A DNA stretch of 64,000 nt from NCBI GenBank assembly GCA_013400115.1, contig VXBP01005615.1, positions 62,001 to 126,000 on the forward strand, read 5' to 3'. Origin of the DNA: Rhinopomastus cyanomelas (taxonomy: Eukaryota > Chordata > Aves > Bucerotiformes > Rhinopomastidae). A model generated the notes under the pieces. It saw only the letters and a program-made list of their open reading frames with translations, had not been told where the DNA came from and made no database searches. A program made the translations under genes and the position numbers. Shown here in pieces: positions 10,713 to 22,160 of the stretch. Each line of letters opens with the position of its first letter. Position 1 is the stretch's first letter.

Positions 10713-11982
10713 CAAGAACTTTTTTCAGATCCTTCCCTAAGAACAGAGAGGATAGAAACTGCAGGGAAAGCTCATCTCTCTTGCGGACTCCACTTACCAA
10801 AATCAGGTTGATGGAGTTGCCCACATTAAACTCAGGATAATTCCAAGCCAACCTCAAATAACTTGCAGCGTGTCTAACTCCTGACCAGACTCCATCAGAG
10901 GATGAAGACTGGGTTAAGCAATAGGTTATCTAATCACCTGCAGGAATTAGAGAGATCTAGGTTCAAACACGCACTACAGTAATCACAAGCTTTAGTTCCT
11001 TAGAGTCCAGGGCAGGGCTTAACCATAAGCACACAGTAAAGAATCTGCATTGTCAGAGCAGGGCAAGGAAATATTGCAGGGCTGACTTGACTTCCAGAAA
11101 ATTCCACATCTTCTTGACCTTTCTGTCACCAAGCAATCTACGCAGTCACACCAATTTGCAGATGCAGAGATAACTGGGGCCGGAGGGTGATTCCACAGGA
11201 TCCCTGACCGGCTCACATACGTACAGCACAAATTCTCAAGCACAAGAGCAGACCTAAACCCCTTCAAATTTCACAACAGGCATCAAAGTTTAGTTCATAG
11301 CAGGTAGAACAGGGGATAAGAATTAATCAATTACCATGCAACGATGTTAATTGCACCCATGCCCTTCACTCAAGATCAAATCTCACCAGGTGTATAAATC
11401 AGTTGTTTGAAAACATTTTGGTGACCCCGAATCTTCTGTCCTTAAACACCAATTTACTTGTCAGACACGCTACCATATGTTGGAAAAATGTCATCCAAAG
11501 GTGCATTTTCAATATTTTGAAGCTCACGTGCCATGTCTTCACAAATTCCTCTGCCAAACAAGCAGAAAAGTTCAAGCACCCTCTTTAGATCAGGCTGGAG
11601 GAAACTTCCTCAGCTTAGTCAGATCGTGAGACTAATTCATGTGCACACTATTCCTAAAACCAGAAAGGTCTTTACCCTCCACTTCTCCCTCCCCTCCTTA
11701 CTCTGACAGACGGCTCGTTTCAGTAGCTCACTGCTTAGGTTTACACCAGACCTGTCTGTACCCGGCCAACAGAAGGGAGGGCACTTACGTAGTAGGGTTG
11801 ACTTGGCTTTAGAGCACATGACGTTCAGTCAGTGGTGACTTGGACGCAGCAGATAAGACAGCCTAACTGTTGTGTTGGAAATACCATTAAAATCCCTTCC
11901 TGGCTACAGTCTCACAAAACACCCTTATGAAGATCACAGCACAGATGAGATGCTGTACCCAGTTTTACATCACCACAGTGGT
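10713..11982. other. Unique non-coding stretch
   Basis: No gene or repeat is recognised between the CR1 copies on either side. Confidence 0.45.
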
Positions 11983-12111
11983 CACTGTTCAAGTCCTGCC
12001 TGGATGAGTTCCTGTGTGACTTGGTCTAGCTGATCCTGCTGTTGCAGGTGGATTGGACTAGATGATCTTTCGAGGTCCCTTCCAATCTGTAATGATTCTA
12101 TGATTCTATGA
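11983..12111 (+). mobile_element. CR1 LINE 3' tail, young type
   Basis: It runs from a CCTGCCTGGATGAGTTCCTG block through GGTCTAGCTGATCCTGCTG and GATCTTTCGAGGTCCCTTCC to two ATTCTATG octamers at 12096-12110. It matches the tail subfamily seen at 35.6, 48.0 and 58.3 kb with few differences, so it is one of the younger copies. It is only about 130 bases long because of 5' truncation. Confidence 0.93.
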
Positions 12112-12559
12112 CACAGTTTGTTGAAGTCTCCCAGGAATCCCTGACTTAGCTTTCCAGGAGCCATCAGTAGCACGTTCCAGAGAAAATCTTCTTGTATGGT
12201 CCTGCTAGCTAGCACAAAGCCAGGGAACAGAAGGTAGAATCCTTTAGGAAAATGGAGATAGATAGGGTGAGCCAAGTTAGCCTGTTTGGATTTATTTATC
12301 TGATGAGAAGTGAAGCCCTGAGCTGGCATCGCCTTTTCCTGAGGTGGAATAAGGAGCAGCAAATGTGAAGACATGCAGGTGAGATGAGAACAGAAGGATC
12401 CTGGTGCTGAGGTCTGAAAGTCCTTCACAGCAAACTCACACGACTCAGGCCAGCTGTCTAGCTGCAATCAGCACCTTCTTGAGGTTTAGCTAACAAAGCA
12501 GAAAGCTCCGTGAGTCTGGTGATGCTGGCAGAAGAGAGAGAAGTTTTCTGTTAGGGTAC
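12112..12559. other. Non-coding flank of the candidate exon
   Basis: No repeat is recognised. The minus-strand frame that starts in the candidate exon at 12748-12560 runs on to a stop near 12486, past the proposed donor. Confidence 0.4.
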
Positions 12560-12748
12560 CTTTCCAGGGATTATCCGCTAACAGGGTTTTGTTAATCTGT
12601 ATTGGATTCTTGCCGGTAGCCACAGCAACTGAGAAGTCACCACTTTCTCCTGTGACCAGGCGAAGTACTGTTCGCTCTTTGTCAACAGCAGTCTGGCAAC
12701 AGCCTTTATGATTTATTTCCATTCTTGCTGTCAAGCAATACAGGCTCC
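12560..12748 (-). CDS. Candidate internal coding exon, protein unknown
   Basis: On the minus strand a near-ideal acceptor precedes this segment: nine T followed by CAG, with a branch-point-like TTCACTGAT. The proposed donor, AAAG followed by GTACCC, is weaker. The enclosed 189 bases are open and in phase 1 at both ends, so the exon could be skipped without a frame change. The peptide has mixed composition with a stretch reading TVLRLVTGESGDFSVAVAT, and contains three cysteines near its start. Four CpG are kept, against almost none in typical flanking sequence. Phase 1-1 exons are common in modular extracellular proteins, but I do not recognise the domain. A conserved non-coding element or chance frame remains possible. 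There is no neighbouring exon that I can join to it with confidence. Confidence 0.35.
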
Positions 12749-13275
12749 CTGAAAAAAAAATCAGTGAATAAGGAAGTAACACCTTCTGACGTGCCTGTTC
12801 AAGAGGTCTTCTAGACCCCACAAAACTGGTCCTTAGCATCCGTGTAAGGGTTTGCTACTCAGAGAGGCTCCTCAAGTGGTTCCTGGCCTTATCCTTCCAT
12901 GTCTGAGGGGCACATGTGGGAATGGGATCAGACTTTGGAGGCTGCGTGAGAGCTTTTCTCCTGCTGATCTCAACAGTTGTGTACAGCATTCCACCAGCAC
13001 AGCTCCTGCTGGTCCCTGAACAAATGCAAACCTGGGCTTGGGACTGTGTCACCAGAAGTATGTTGCTTTTGCAGTCATATGGACTCAGCTGTGCCCAGGA
13101 GAAGGGTGGCTGGGGACACCCTGGACCAGTCCCTATCCCCTTTTCTCCTCCAAGAGCTTTCCCTTTCTTGCTGTCCAGCTGGACAAAAAATGGGAAGAAA
13201 AATACAGGGGCAGAGGCGGGTTTCTCCCAAACAGTCTCACTGCTCTCCCCACTTCTAAGAAGAGCTAAAACAATT

Positions 13276-13315
13276 GAAGAAAAAAAAGAGAGAGAAAAAA
13301 AGGAGGAAAAAAAAG
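13276..13315 (+). repeat. Purine tract (A/G only)
   Basis: Forty bases contain only A and G, mainly A8, AGAGAGAG and A7/A8 runs with GGAGG between. Such homopurine tracts can form triplex DNA. The tract inflates the length of overlapping frames on both strands at 12.9-13.5 kb, which I therefore do not treat as genes. Confidence 0.85.
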
Positions 13316-13560
13316 CAGTTGTCTTCTCCCCGCAGCAGGAATCACAGTGTGAACAGCCACTGAGTGACAGAGTAAGAGTAGGAGGTTGGGCTTTGCTGCT
13401 TTTATTCCTTGGTGCATGTGGCTCACAACAAAGGCCATATGCCCTGAGCCTAGACATCTTTAGTCTTTTAAGCAGACTTGAGCGTGCAAGTAGCTCTATT
13501 AAGCAGCATTAATCACTACTGCATATGTGTGTAGAGATAAAAACGAGAAATATCTTATCA

Positions 13561-14540
13561 TTCTGTTAATCAGAAGAGCTACGCAGCGAACCGTTTAGGC
13601 AATGTGTGCAGACAGGAAGAAAAGATAAGTCAGTAGTGGGTTTTGGAGGGTGAGTAGTTTGCCAGGCACTTCTGATTCCTGCGCAGCGCTCGTTCCTCAC
13701 GAGGATTAAAAAAAGAAAAAGTTACAATAAAACCTGTCGGATGATGAGATGATCTGCGGATTGTTCGTTTTGACCGTTCACTATCACTGACACGCAATTT
13801 GTCCCATGAAATATTTTCCACTATCTCAATGGGCGGATAGTTTTATACAAGAAAAACAGCTGAAGAAGGCTAGGACAGTTTTGTGAATGCCACTGAGCGA
13901 ACTGCTCTTCGACAAAAGACGTGAGACGGATTCTGCTCCTATTAGTCTCGTATTTCTAAGGGACTATTCAACATAAGATTGATCAAGTTGTCAGTTACAA
14001 ATGACATCAAACAAAAACCTGTGTGGCTTATTGATGAGTTTATTTGCAGTGCTGCGGTTTCAGTCCTCTGCTCTTGCTGGAAACCAGAGGATATTGAATT
14101 TGCTGGATACACTGGAGCTGATTCTTTATCTACCATATTCTGGTGCTGAGCGCTTTTACACACGTTTACAAATACAGCTCTAAGCTATAGTTACTGTCTC
14201 GTTTTAACTCCTCAAAACCAGCAGAAAACTGCATGCTTCTTACACTTCAGTCACATCGCCCAACAACAGAAATGAGGATCTTTTCCATTAAAAAAAAAAG
14301 AGATCGTTGCTCAAGAAAGAGAAGTTCGACAGCGAAAAGTGATTGTATTCCATGCGTGCATTTCGGCACGGGCAGCCCAGCTGACTGGCACGACTTGTTG
14401 TTTGAAACATTATCAATAAAAATAAAGAGAAATGTATTAGTTCTCATCCTTGCGCTTTAAGAAAGCTGCTCCCTGCAAGAGAAGACAACAGAGACCCTAA
14501 TGCTTCGGTGGAAGCAAACGGTGAAAAAACGAGCTCTATT
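13561..14540. promoter_or_regulatory. CpG-retaining block, likely constrained sequence
   Basis: I count 18 CpG in 13561-13960 and 12 in 14250-14540. At the local base composition (about 44% G+C) that is close to random expectation, whereas methylated vertebrate DNA normally shows a fifth to a quarter of it. The block is not G+C-rich, so it is not a classic island; purifying selection or germline hypomethylation are the usual explanations. A minus-strand frame near 13835-13690 reads in a coding-like way (PIEIVENISWDKLRVSDSER) but lacks clear splice sites. It directly follows the candidate exon at 12.6 kb. Confidence 0.35.
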
Positions 14541-14769
14541 TTGAAATGTGCCTCAAATTTTGGAGAGAAAATACAGCTGGGCCCTCTCCATTCTAGTCCA
14601 TTAACTAACCTCATTAGGTTGAAATCCAGCCTTTCCTATAAGCACCAGGCTTTTGTAGTGTTTTCTAGACCCACAGTCAGCACCCCGCTCACTAAGTGCT
14701 TGCATATGCATAAATAGAACAAGGCATCCTTCCCCTCTGCCCCCTGAAAGCCCCAAATGCCGAAGTAGA

Positions 14770-15030
14770 GGGGAGCGTTTTAAGCAGGGTTTTAATTAGC
14801 ACCCATTGTTCCTCGGCTGGCAGGACAGGCAGAAAGGGCCGGTGGCTTGAAAACTGCCATCGCAGTGGGAATCTAACTTTGCAATTGAATCAATCTGCAA
14901 ACTCCACAGGACTTGTCCACTGAAAATGAAAAAAGGAGCGGAGCGGAGCATTAATTATAGTGGTATATTCATACTGCCACATTTAAGGGTTCGTGAGCGT
15001 TCCTTTCATATGTCTTTAAGAGGAAAATAG
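14770..15030. promoter_or_regulatory. Candidate developmental enhancer
   Basis: The stretch combines TTTTAATTAGC at 14790-14800, a palindromic ATTGAATCAAT at 14884-14894, three GGAGC units at 14935-14949 directly before TTAATTATAG, and several retained CpG. Dense homeodomain-type TAATTA cores within CpG-retaining single-copy DNA are typical of deeply conserved vertebrate enhancers. No conservation data are available here. Confidence 0.22.
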
Positions 15031-18000
15031 AATCATATAAATCCACTAGGGAATGAGACCTGGTCATACAAGTCTAAACATAAAAGTGAAATTCAGCAGT
15101 AAGTCTACTCCTCGATCTTTAGTTTGGAGCATCTGTACCACAGATGGTTGTTTCCGAAGATGTCTGAAATGGCTAACTGGGAACAAGGATTTCAGGAGGA
15201 AGACATCCTTTGGTTTTAGTAGGCTTGGTATGCAATAAGCACCAGTTTAGGTTTAACAGAAATTCCTCTGCCTTCAGTAGAGAGGTGCATGTGTGATGAT
15301 GCATGACATGATGCAGCTGTTTCAAGAAAGCCAGGCTGCAATTTCTGACTTGAATGCCCCAGATAAGAGCTTGTACTGGAAGCTTTACTTTCAAACTGGA
15401 ACAACTTTTCTGTGGTTCTCCAGTGGCCCACGCAGGGCTCACTCTGAGCCATCCTGGCTACCCTCATGCCAAACAATTCATTCCGATTCTATCAGCTTGT
15501 TATTCCTGCTGAAGGCTTTTCCCTGCCTTTTCAGGGACCAAAGGGAAACACGTCTTTGACTCTTACTCAAAAGAGATGAACAACAAGCAAGATCGATGAA
15601 AGCAAACTATACTAAAGCTCATCTATCAGTACCATCTATTTTATAGCTACATGGGAATGCAAAGGCTTTATATCTAAATAGAATGTAGAAAAGAGTGACA
15701 AGAAATACCATCTCACCTTGTCACAGTTATGTTTTTGAAAGATTCATTCAGCGTGTGTTTTATTTCTTCTCTATGTTTTAGAAATGACAGGCTCTCTATT
15801 TCACATGAGAGCAGGCACCATGAGCAGTACTGCCTTCTGGAAAATGGCTCTTAAAAAATAACTCAGAGACAAGAATACACTCCAAGGATAATTTTTGAAG
15901 TTAAACTTTGGAGTGAATACAATAGTTTTAAGTACTAAAACACAAACTAGTGGGGAGTAAAAGTCTTCCAAAAATCTATTTTATGTTAACTTAAACAGTC
16001 AGTTCTGTGAGGAACTGTATCTCCTTTTGGTGCCAAAAAATACAGCAAGGTTTTCTTATCAGCACAGGTTTTCTTACTGACAGCGGCTGAGATTCCTTGA
16101 CATCAAGGTGCAGAGCAGAGCAAAGTCCCACTCTGTGGAACAGATAAATTTATGGACCCCTTTCAGCTGCCTAGAATCTGATCTGAATCAAAACACGGAT
16201 GTAGCCAGGAGCAACTTGGGAGCTGCACGTAAAGCAAACCTCCTGCTGATTTGAAGAAAGCTCTTTTAATTGCATCTTAAATGTATATCTCAAAATCCCA
16301 CAAGAGCTGGCAAGGCAAGCTTTCAGCAGCGGAGATGTGCAAAAAGTAAAACTGAGTAAAAGGAAGTATAAAAAGTAAAATCAAGCTTTTTCTCCGTTCC
16401 ATTTTTCTCGTTGAATGCGTAGGATGGGCAAAGTTCAAATAATGAGCAGCCACATGATATTTGTGCCTGCAGGCCTTATTTACTACACACAATTCATATC
16501 CTGCTCTGAAGACAGAGTTATTAAATTCCCCAAGAACTTTTTTCATGGCTCCACTCACAATATTTTATCTAAGGGCTTGGTGAACACAATGGATTTGTTT
16601 TTACAGCATGTTGCTGAGGACAGGGACGCATTGCAAGGAGCAAGAGTTATCACTTCAGAGAGGGGGAACTTAAGGTCAAAAGGCCAGACGTGTTTTGGGC
16701 ATGCAATTTAAAGGACCAGGACCTGATATTTTTGAGAGCACCTCACATTAAGAAGTGTTTCATCTGTGTGATGAGCTTTACTTCAGCTCCAGGAGTGTTT
16801 TTGCTTTTTCTCTCCACAAATCTGTCCACACCCCTCCACAAAGTTAGGGCTAAAAGTAAGGGATCACCTGAAAAATTTTGGTTTCACTGAAAGGCCACAA
16901 ATCACAGGGCAACCCCAAATTTAACACTGTTCCTTTTCCGCTTCTTGCCATTCCTACCTGGCTAGCCTTCGGCAAACAGAGTTGCCCCACAAACAGTGGC
17001 CTCTTTGTCGGGTGAACAGCTGTGATTATTTCTCAGAAGAAGGTTTAGCTTGTCTGTGTAGGGAGGTTGATATCCTGTGTGACAACAGCACAGTCAAGAT
17101 CATCTGAAAACATATTCAACCTTAAGCATCTACCTTACAGTTGGGAACTGAGCTCCTGTATGGTCAGGGAACAGAGGTCAGTGCCTCCAGAGCAGGTCTG
17201 AGCACCATCATGAGGTGGGCGGTGAGCGTCAGTCAGTGGGACTCCCCTAGATGCCCCAAGGATCCCCCTGAGGAGGAGAATATTAGGATTGTGTAGGCAA
17301 GGTGCCAGGGTGTGGTACACAAGAGAACAGTTCTGCAGGCCAACTGCTTTTTCCACCTTTCTTTCCTTAGCTCTGCAACTTTACAATGACATTACTACAC
17401 CTTCCAACCTGGCACTTAAAAAGGCAAATACCTTGAGAATTTATTTGCAAAACTCTTAATTGAAAATACAGGGCTTTACTTATCAAAACATTCTGCTGGA
17501 CAACCCTGGAGCTGGAAGACGAGGTGCCATTGCAGTAACTTCTGATACTCATGGGAATGGAAAACCACGTGCTGCTATGGGATCTGCACAAGCTGTACCT
17601 CAGCCAGCATGGTCAGATGTGCCATGGGGTGTAAGAACTCTGTCCTGCCAGCAGAAGGTGAGGCTCAGCAGCACTGACATTTTTTCTTATCCTCTGGAGA
17701 AAGGTGTACTGGGGTATGCACACACCTCTGTCTATTCCCCACCATCTTACCTGCCCCTTATCCCAGCCAGGCCCAGTTGCTTTAGGTCTCTTCCCATCCC
17801 AGCTCCTCTTGCAGTTGTTATTTCCCAATCAGTTTAATTCCTTTTAAAATTCCTATTGCCATATCTTTCTCATTTTCCTACGGCTGCTCAGCTGTAGAAG
17901 CCTTGTTTCTTATTTGTTCAGATACATCACCTTCTTTTTCCACGTTGGCAGGACCTGGCAGGAAATCCTTGTGGAGCTGGTTAAACGGATTTGATAGTCT

Positions 18001-19488
18001 GAACAGCCCAAAATAGTCTTCTTCAATTACTCATCCAACTCAATGGCAAAAATATTCTTTGGAAACAGAGTTGTCAAAAGCTAGCAGTGTTTCAACTGAG
18101 AGTCTTGAAACTAGGACTTTAGAAGGTTTGAAAGTGGCTAGATGTGGCTAATAGGATAGCAGATCTCTTTCCTGACACTTGCCTGAGTCGCTCACGCCTT
18201 GTGTCAGAAGTTCCTCTGTATCACAGAGGACGGTGTTTGCTTTGTACAGGATGGTACAGCCTGGGCTCAGATCATCTCTGGTACCTTCAGCAGCCATCAC
18301 TTTGGCGGTCGTGTTTAAACTGGGCAATGACCGCTTTCCTCTCCTCAGCTGTAAATCGATACCACAGCGTGGCCCTTAAGAAAATCATTAGCAACTTGTC
18401 CCAATACCTGACCTGCCAATAGAAGGATTTCTATCTCAACTCTCCACAGACAGAGGAGCAGCTCTTCCTGTAGTGCGTTCAGAGCAAGTTCTGGTTGTGC
18501 ACTGCCATCATTTTCAAGACAAACATTTCAAAAGACATAGCTGACTCGGCGATAAACGTTTTCTGGGAAAAAAATAACAACCTTATATTTATCTGTGAGC
18601 TCTTAATGACTGTTTTCTTCAAAGCAGGAATTGAAAGAAGCTGCAAAAATAATGGAAAAAAAAATTTCAAAATAAATCTTCCTTATTTTTAAGTATCTGG
18701 AAATGGTACCTGGGAAAAGCTTCCTTAGCAAAGTAGCTGGACTGCTGCAGACAAGGGTCCCCACGAGAAACTGCTCTGGTAACTGCCTAGGTACATGATA
18801 AGGAGCTGGCCTTCAGAGTGCAGGGGCAGCAATACAGGAAAAGGGCAGAATCAGGCATCAGCAGAGGGAAGTTTGAGCTTTCCTAGAGGTTAAAGTCCAT
18901 TTCAGACATCTTACACTGGAAAGCAGGACAGCCTGAATTTTCACTTGTAAAATGGAATGAAAGAACAAGCTGCTGAAAGAAAAGACAGAATAGTTCAATA
19001 GTTTTATAGACCTGTGCTGCATCTCCCAGCAAAATCCTTTCAAATCAGGATGTATTCAGTGGAAATTATTCAATCTATCGCTTTTGATTGCCAGTGGAAG
19101 CCCCAAACACTTTCCCTAAATCTAGCTTGGAATGATACCAGACACTTGGATGGGCTTTGACCTGGACAAGAGTCTCGCAGCTCTTCCCTCTATCCCAGCC
19201 CGTCCCTGTGGCAATGACTCCATATGCTCCCACAGAAGTCTGTGCTCAGCAGTTCAAAACTGTCTGTCAAAAACCTGGCTGTATTTATTGAAAAATCAAG
19301 CGGTGATGTCACCTCCATGGTTTACTCTTGATGTAAACAGAAAGTGGTTGTAGAAATGAAAATGTAGTGTTTATTTGGTGTAACATAATTGGAGAAAAAT
19401 TGTACCAGGGAAAAAAAAATCCTCACCCGTAAAACTAACTCTTTATGTGACATGTCCATTCTAGCCAATGCCACACTCTCATTTCCTC
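15031..19488. other. Long unique non-coding stretch
   Basis: No interspersed repeat or gene is recognised across about 4.4 kb. CpG is modestly raised only at 18185-18370. Short frames (such as plus 17460-17837) have no splice context or family resemblance that I can support. Confidence 0.45.
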
Positions 19489-19720
19489 ACAGAATCATTA
19501 GGGATTAAAAGGGACCTCGAAAGATCATCTAGTCCAATCCTCTCCCTGCCAGAGCAGGATCACCTAAACCAAGTTGCACAGGAACATGTCCAGGTGGGTT
19601 TTAAATGTCTCCAGAGAAGGAGATTCCACAATACCCCTAGGCTGCTCCTTCCAGTGCTCTGTCATCCTCCTTCCAAACCTGCCCTTTTCATCCCTGTCTC
19701 CAGAAAGGAGGTGTTCCAGC
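19489..19720 (-). mobile_element. CR1 LINE 3' fragment
   Basis: Read on the minus strand it ends with GATCTTTCGAGGTCCCTTTT and an ATTCTGTG-like terminal octamer at 19489. Upstream lie the GGAGACATTTAAAACCCACC-type block and the end of ORF2 around the GAGCACTGGAAGGAGCAG segment. The 5' part degenerates near 19720. It is a 5'-truncated non-autonomous remnant with single-base differences from the young tail consensus. Confidence 0.9.
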
Positions 19721-22133
19721 TCTGTGGGGAGGGCAGCTCCTTCCAACTATCTTTTGCACTTTGGTTTGTCCCCTGCTGTTCAAAAAACAGTGATTTAGGG
19801 GATAATCTGACATGATATCTATGTAGGGGCATGGTAGGGATAAAGGGATTACTGTGAGTACTTCTTAAAAAAATAAAACTTAATACTCCTTGATGGAGCA
19901 AAACAGGGAATGAAGAGAGAAGTGGAATACGAAAGCAAATGCCAAGCTGCAGGTGATGATGACACTGGTACAGAAAATGCTGCTTTCTAATGCAGGCCCA
20001 CAGTTATGTATCCAGATGGGTAATTTTGTGTAGAAATGATGAATCCCATGATTTTTCCTGGTTGAAAGGACCCATGGCTGTGCAAGAAAAATAACAAAGC
20101 TGGTGTTCACACGAATTCCCTGGTGCAAAGAATGAGCATGTTGAGATGAAAACATCTAGTGACCCCAGAGCTCCCTAAGCAGCATAAATGAAGACAAGGA
20201 TTTCTAAAGGCAGTGGCAAACTCCTTATTAATTTGTGCAGGCAGCCTCACGAGCAGCGGTGAATTTGGTGCACTGCCTTCTGACAGCTCACACCAGAGCC
20301 ATTCTGCTAAAAGGGTAGGCAGTCAGGACGAGGGAGAAGAGACCCAAGCACACTTGGCTAATGATTCTATCTGTTTGTAAGTGAAAGGAAGGTAGGTTGT
20401 CATACGATCCTATATTATCTGATCACTCGAACTCCCATCTGATGAGCAAGCACAAAGGATAACCAAATGGCTGCTGCTGGCAACAACCACGCGTGCCTCC
20501 TTTTCTGAGTATACCAGACACATGAAGAGTCAGGGTGAGGAACAGTTACCTAGTGCCTAACACATGGGACACTGCATAGCAACCCCGCCATGTCAGTGTT
20601 ACAGAAAGTGCAGGGGGAAAAACCTGTGTGCGAAGACAAAAGAGAACAATCCATTTCTTCAGAAATGTAAAAGTTCTGTCTCACCTATGTTTTTATTATG
20701 CTGACATAATGGCAGAGCAGTGGCAGGGAAACCATTACAACTGTCCACGTGGTGCTCAGGCAGTGGCACGTATTTTCCAAGGACAATGTGCTTCAGGTGT
20801 GTAAGTGTGACAAGAGGACACAGCCCTGATATTAATTGCACCTCCAAAATGAATACTTCTCTCAGCAGCTGCAAAAGGAGATAGTTAAGCCTCATTAGCT
20901 AAACCCCTAATAAAGGGCTGGTATAGATGTCAGACAGTAATTCTTCCTCCTTGGAATCAATACAGCATAAATTGTCCAACACTGGGGCTCCAGTCTGAGG
21001 GGAAAGTCTTTATAGGTGAAGCGTGAGATCAGTGCACAACTTGTCATCTTGTAGCTCAGCAACACTATATCCATATTGTACTTTCAACTACAGGTCAAAG
21101 ACAGATCTCTCAAAAAACATCAAGAGAAAAAAGGTAAGAAAATTGCTCAGAATGTTGCTGAGATTAAGAGTTTGTGGAGAAGAACCTAAGGATGACATGA
21201 GCAGTGAATCAGAGAGCAAGGGACAGTGAATATGTCCCACGCAGGGACAATCTGGGCTGGGGAGAAGGGTGCAGAAGTAGCAGCAGTTTTACTGGGATTA
21301 AATATGCACGTGTGTAGAAATCAAAGTACACAACTGTCTTCTTCCTAAAGTGAAAGTCTCAAATCCTTACTGACAAAAAAAATCTTCACTGAATGGTTAA
21401 GCTTTCTGGTCACATCAACATGAAGTCTAAATCCAATTTCTGTTTCAATTAGTAACTACCAAATACAAAGTAGTGCAAATAAAAGCAGCACATGACACCA
21501 ATGTTAACATGTATTAATGAGGACAGAGCACGTACAGAAAGTGACCTCAATTGCTGGATAAGATAATCTTTTCAGAAGACAGAACTGCTACGCTTTTTTG
21601 CTATTGCAGGCATAACCTAGGGCTTATGTTAAAATGGCATTCTGGAATTTATTTAAAGTAATATCTTGAAAAGCAATCTTTCTCAAATGATTTAGGATCA
21701 AAGTAGGCAAGTAATGGAACATAAACTTCCACCGTGATTCTGTGGTCAAAGGGCTAATATAACCCACAGACTTATAAATGTAGGAAAAACAGATGATGAC
21801 TTCATTTTTCCCTGTAGCCAAGATGAATTCACTAGAAAGGTAGATATATTGGAAAAAATGGAGTTTGTAAAAGCAGAGCCACAGGCTCGTTCAAGAGTCA
21901 GAGAAAGCACCATACTAGGAAAGACTTCAATACAAGACAGTTCTTTAAAATAAGATAGAAAGTCACTTGACTTCAGCGCATAAGTACATTTGTGAGAAGA
22001 AAACAAAGGGTGCTTTGAAAGCCAAGAAGGTAGGATAGAGGTTGGACATCTGTATATAAGAGTTTTTGCACTTTGGGTTTGAAATCCTTGTGTGAAAATG
22101 AGATGTTTTTCCCAGGAGTATGATTTCACCAGT
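19721..22133. other. Unique non-coding stretch
   Basis: No gene or transposon is recognised. Base composition is ordinary and CpG is sparse. Confidence 0.45.
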
Positions 22134-22160
22134 GTTTGTGTGTGTGTGTTGTGTGTGTTG
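22134..22160 (+). repeat. (TG)n microsatellite, interrupted
   Basis: TG repeats are interrupted twice by an extra T. Ordinary dinucleotide repeat, possibly polymorphic. Confidence 0.85.

Noticed and set aside
12855..13512. Overlapping 198- and 200-codon open frames on the two strands
   Set aside because: They depend on a purine tract at 13276-13315 and a stop-poor GC-richer stretch. The peptides show low-complexity Lys/Glu or Phe/Ser runs and resemble no protein family.
17460..17837. 125-codon plus-strand frame that could be mistaken for a retroviral gag piece
   Set aside because: There are no zinc knuckle, no major-homology-like motif and no neighbouring long terminal repeats.
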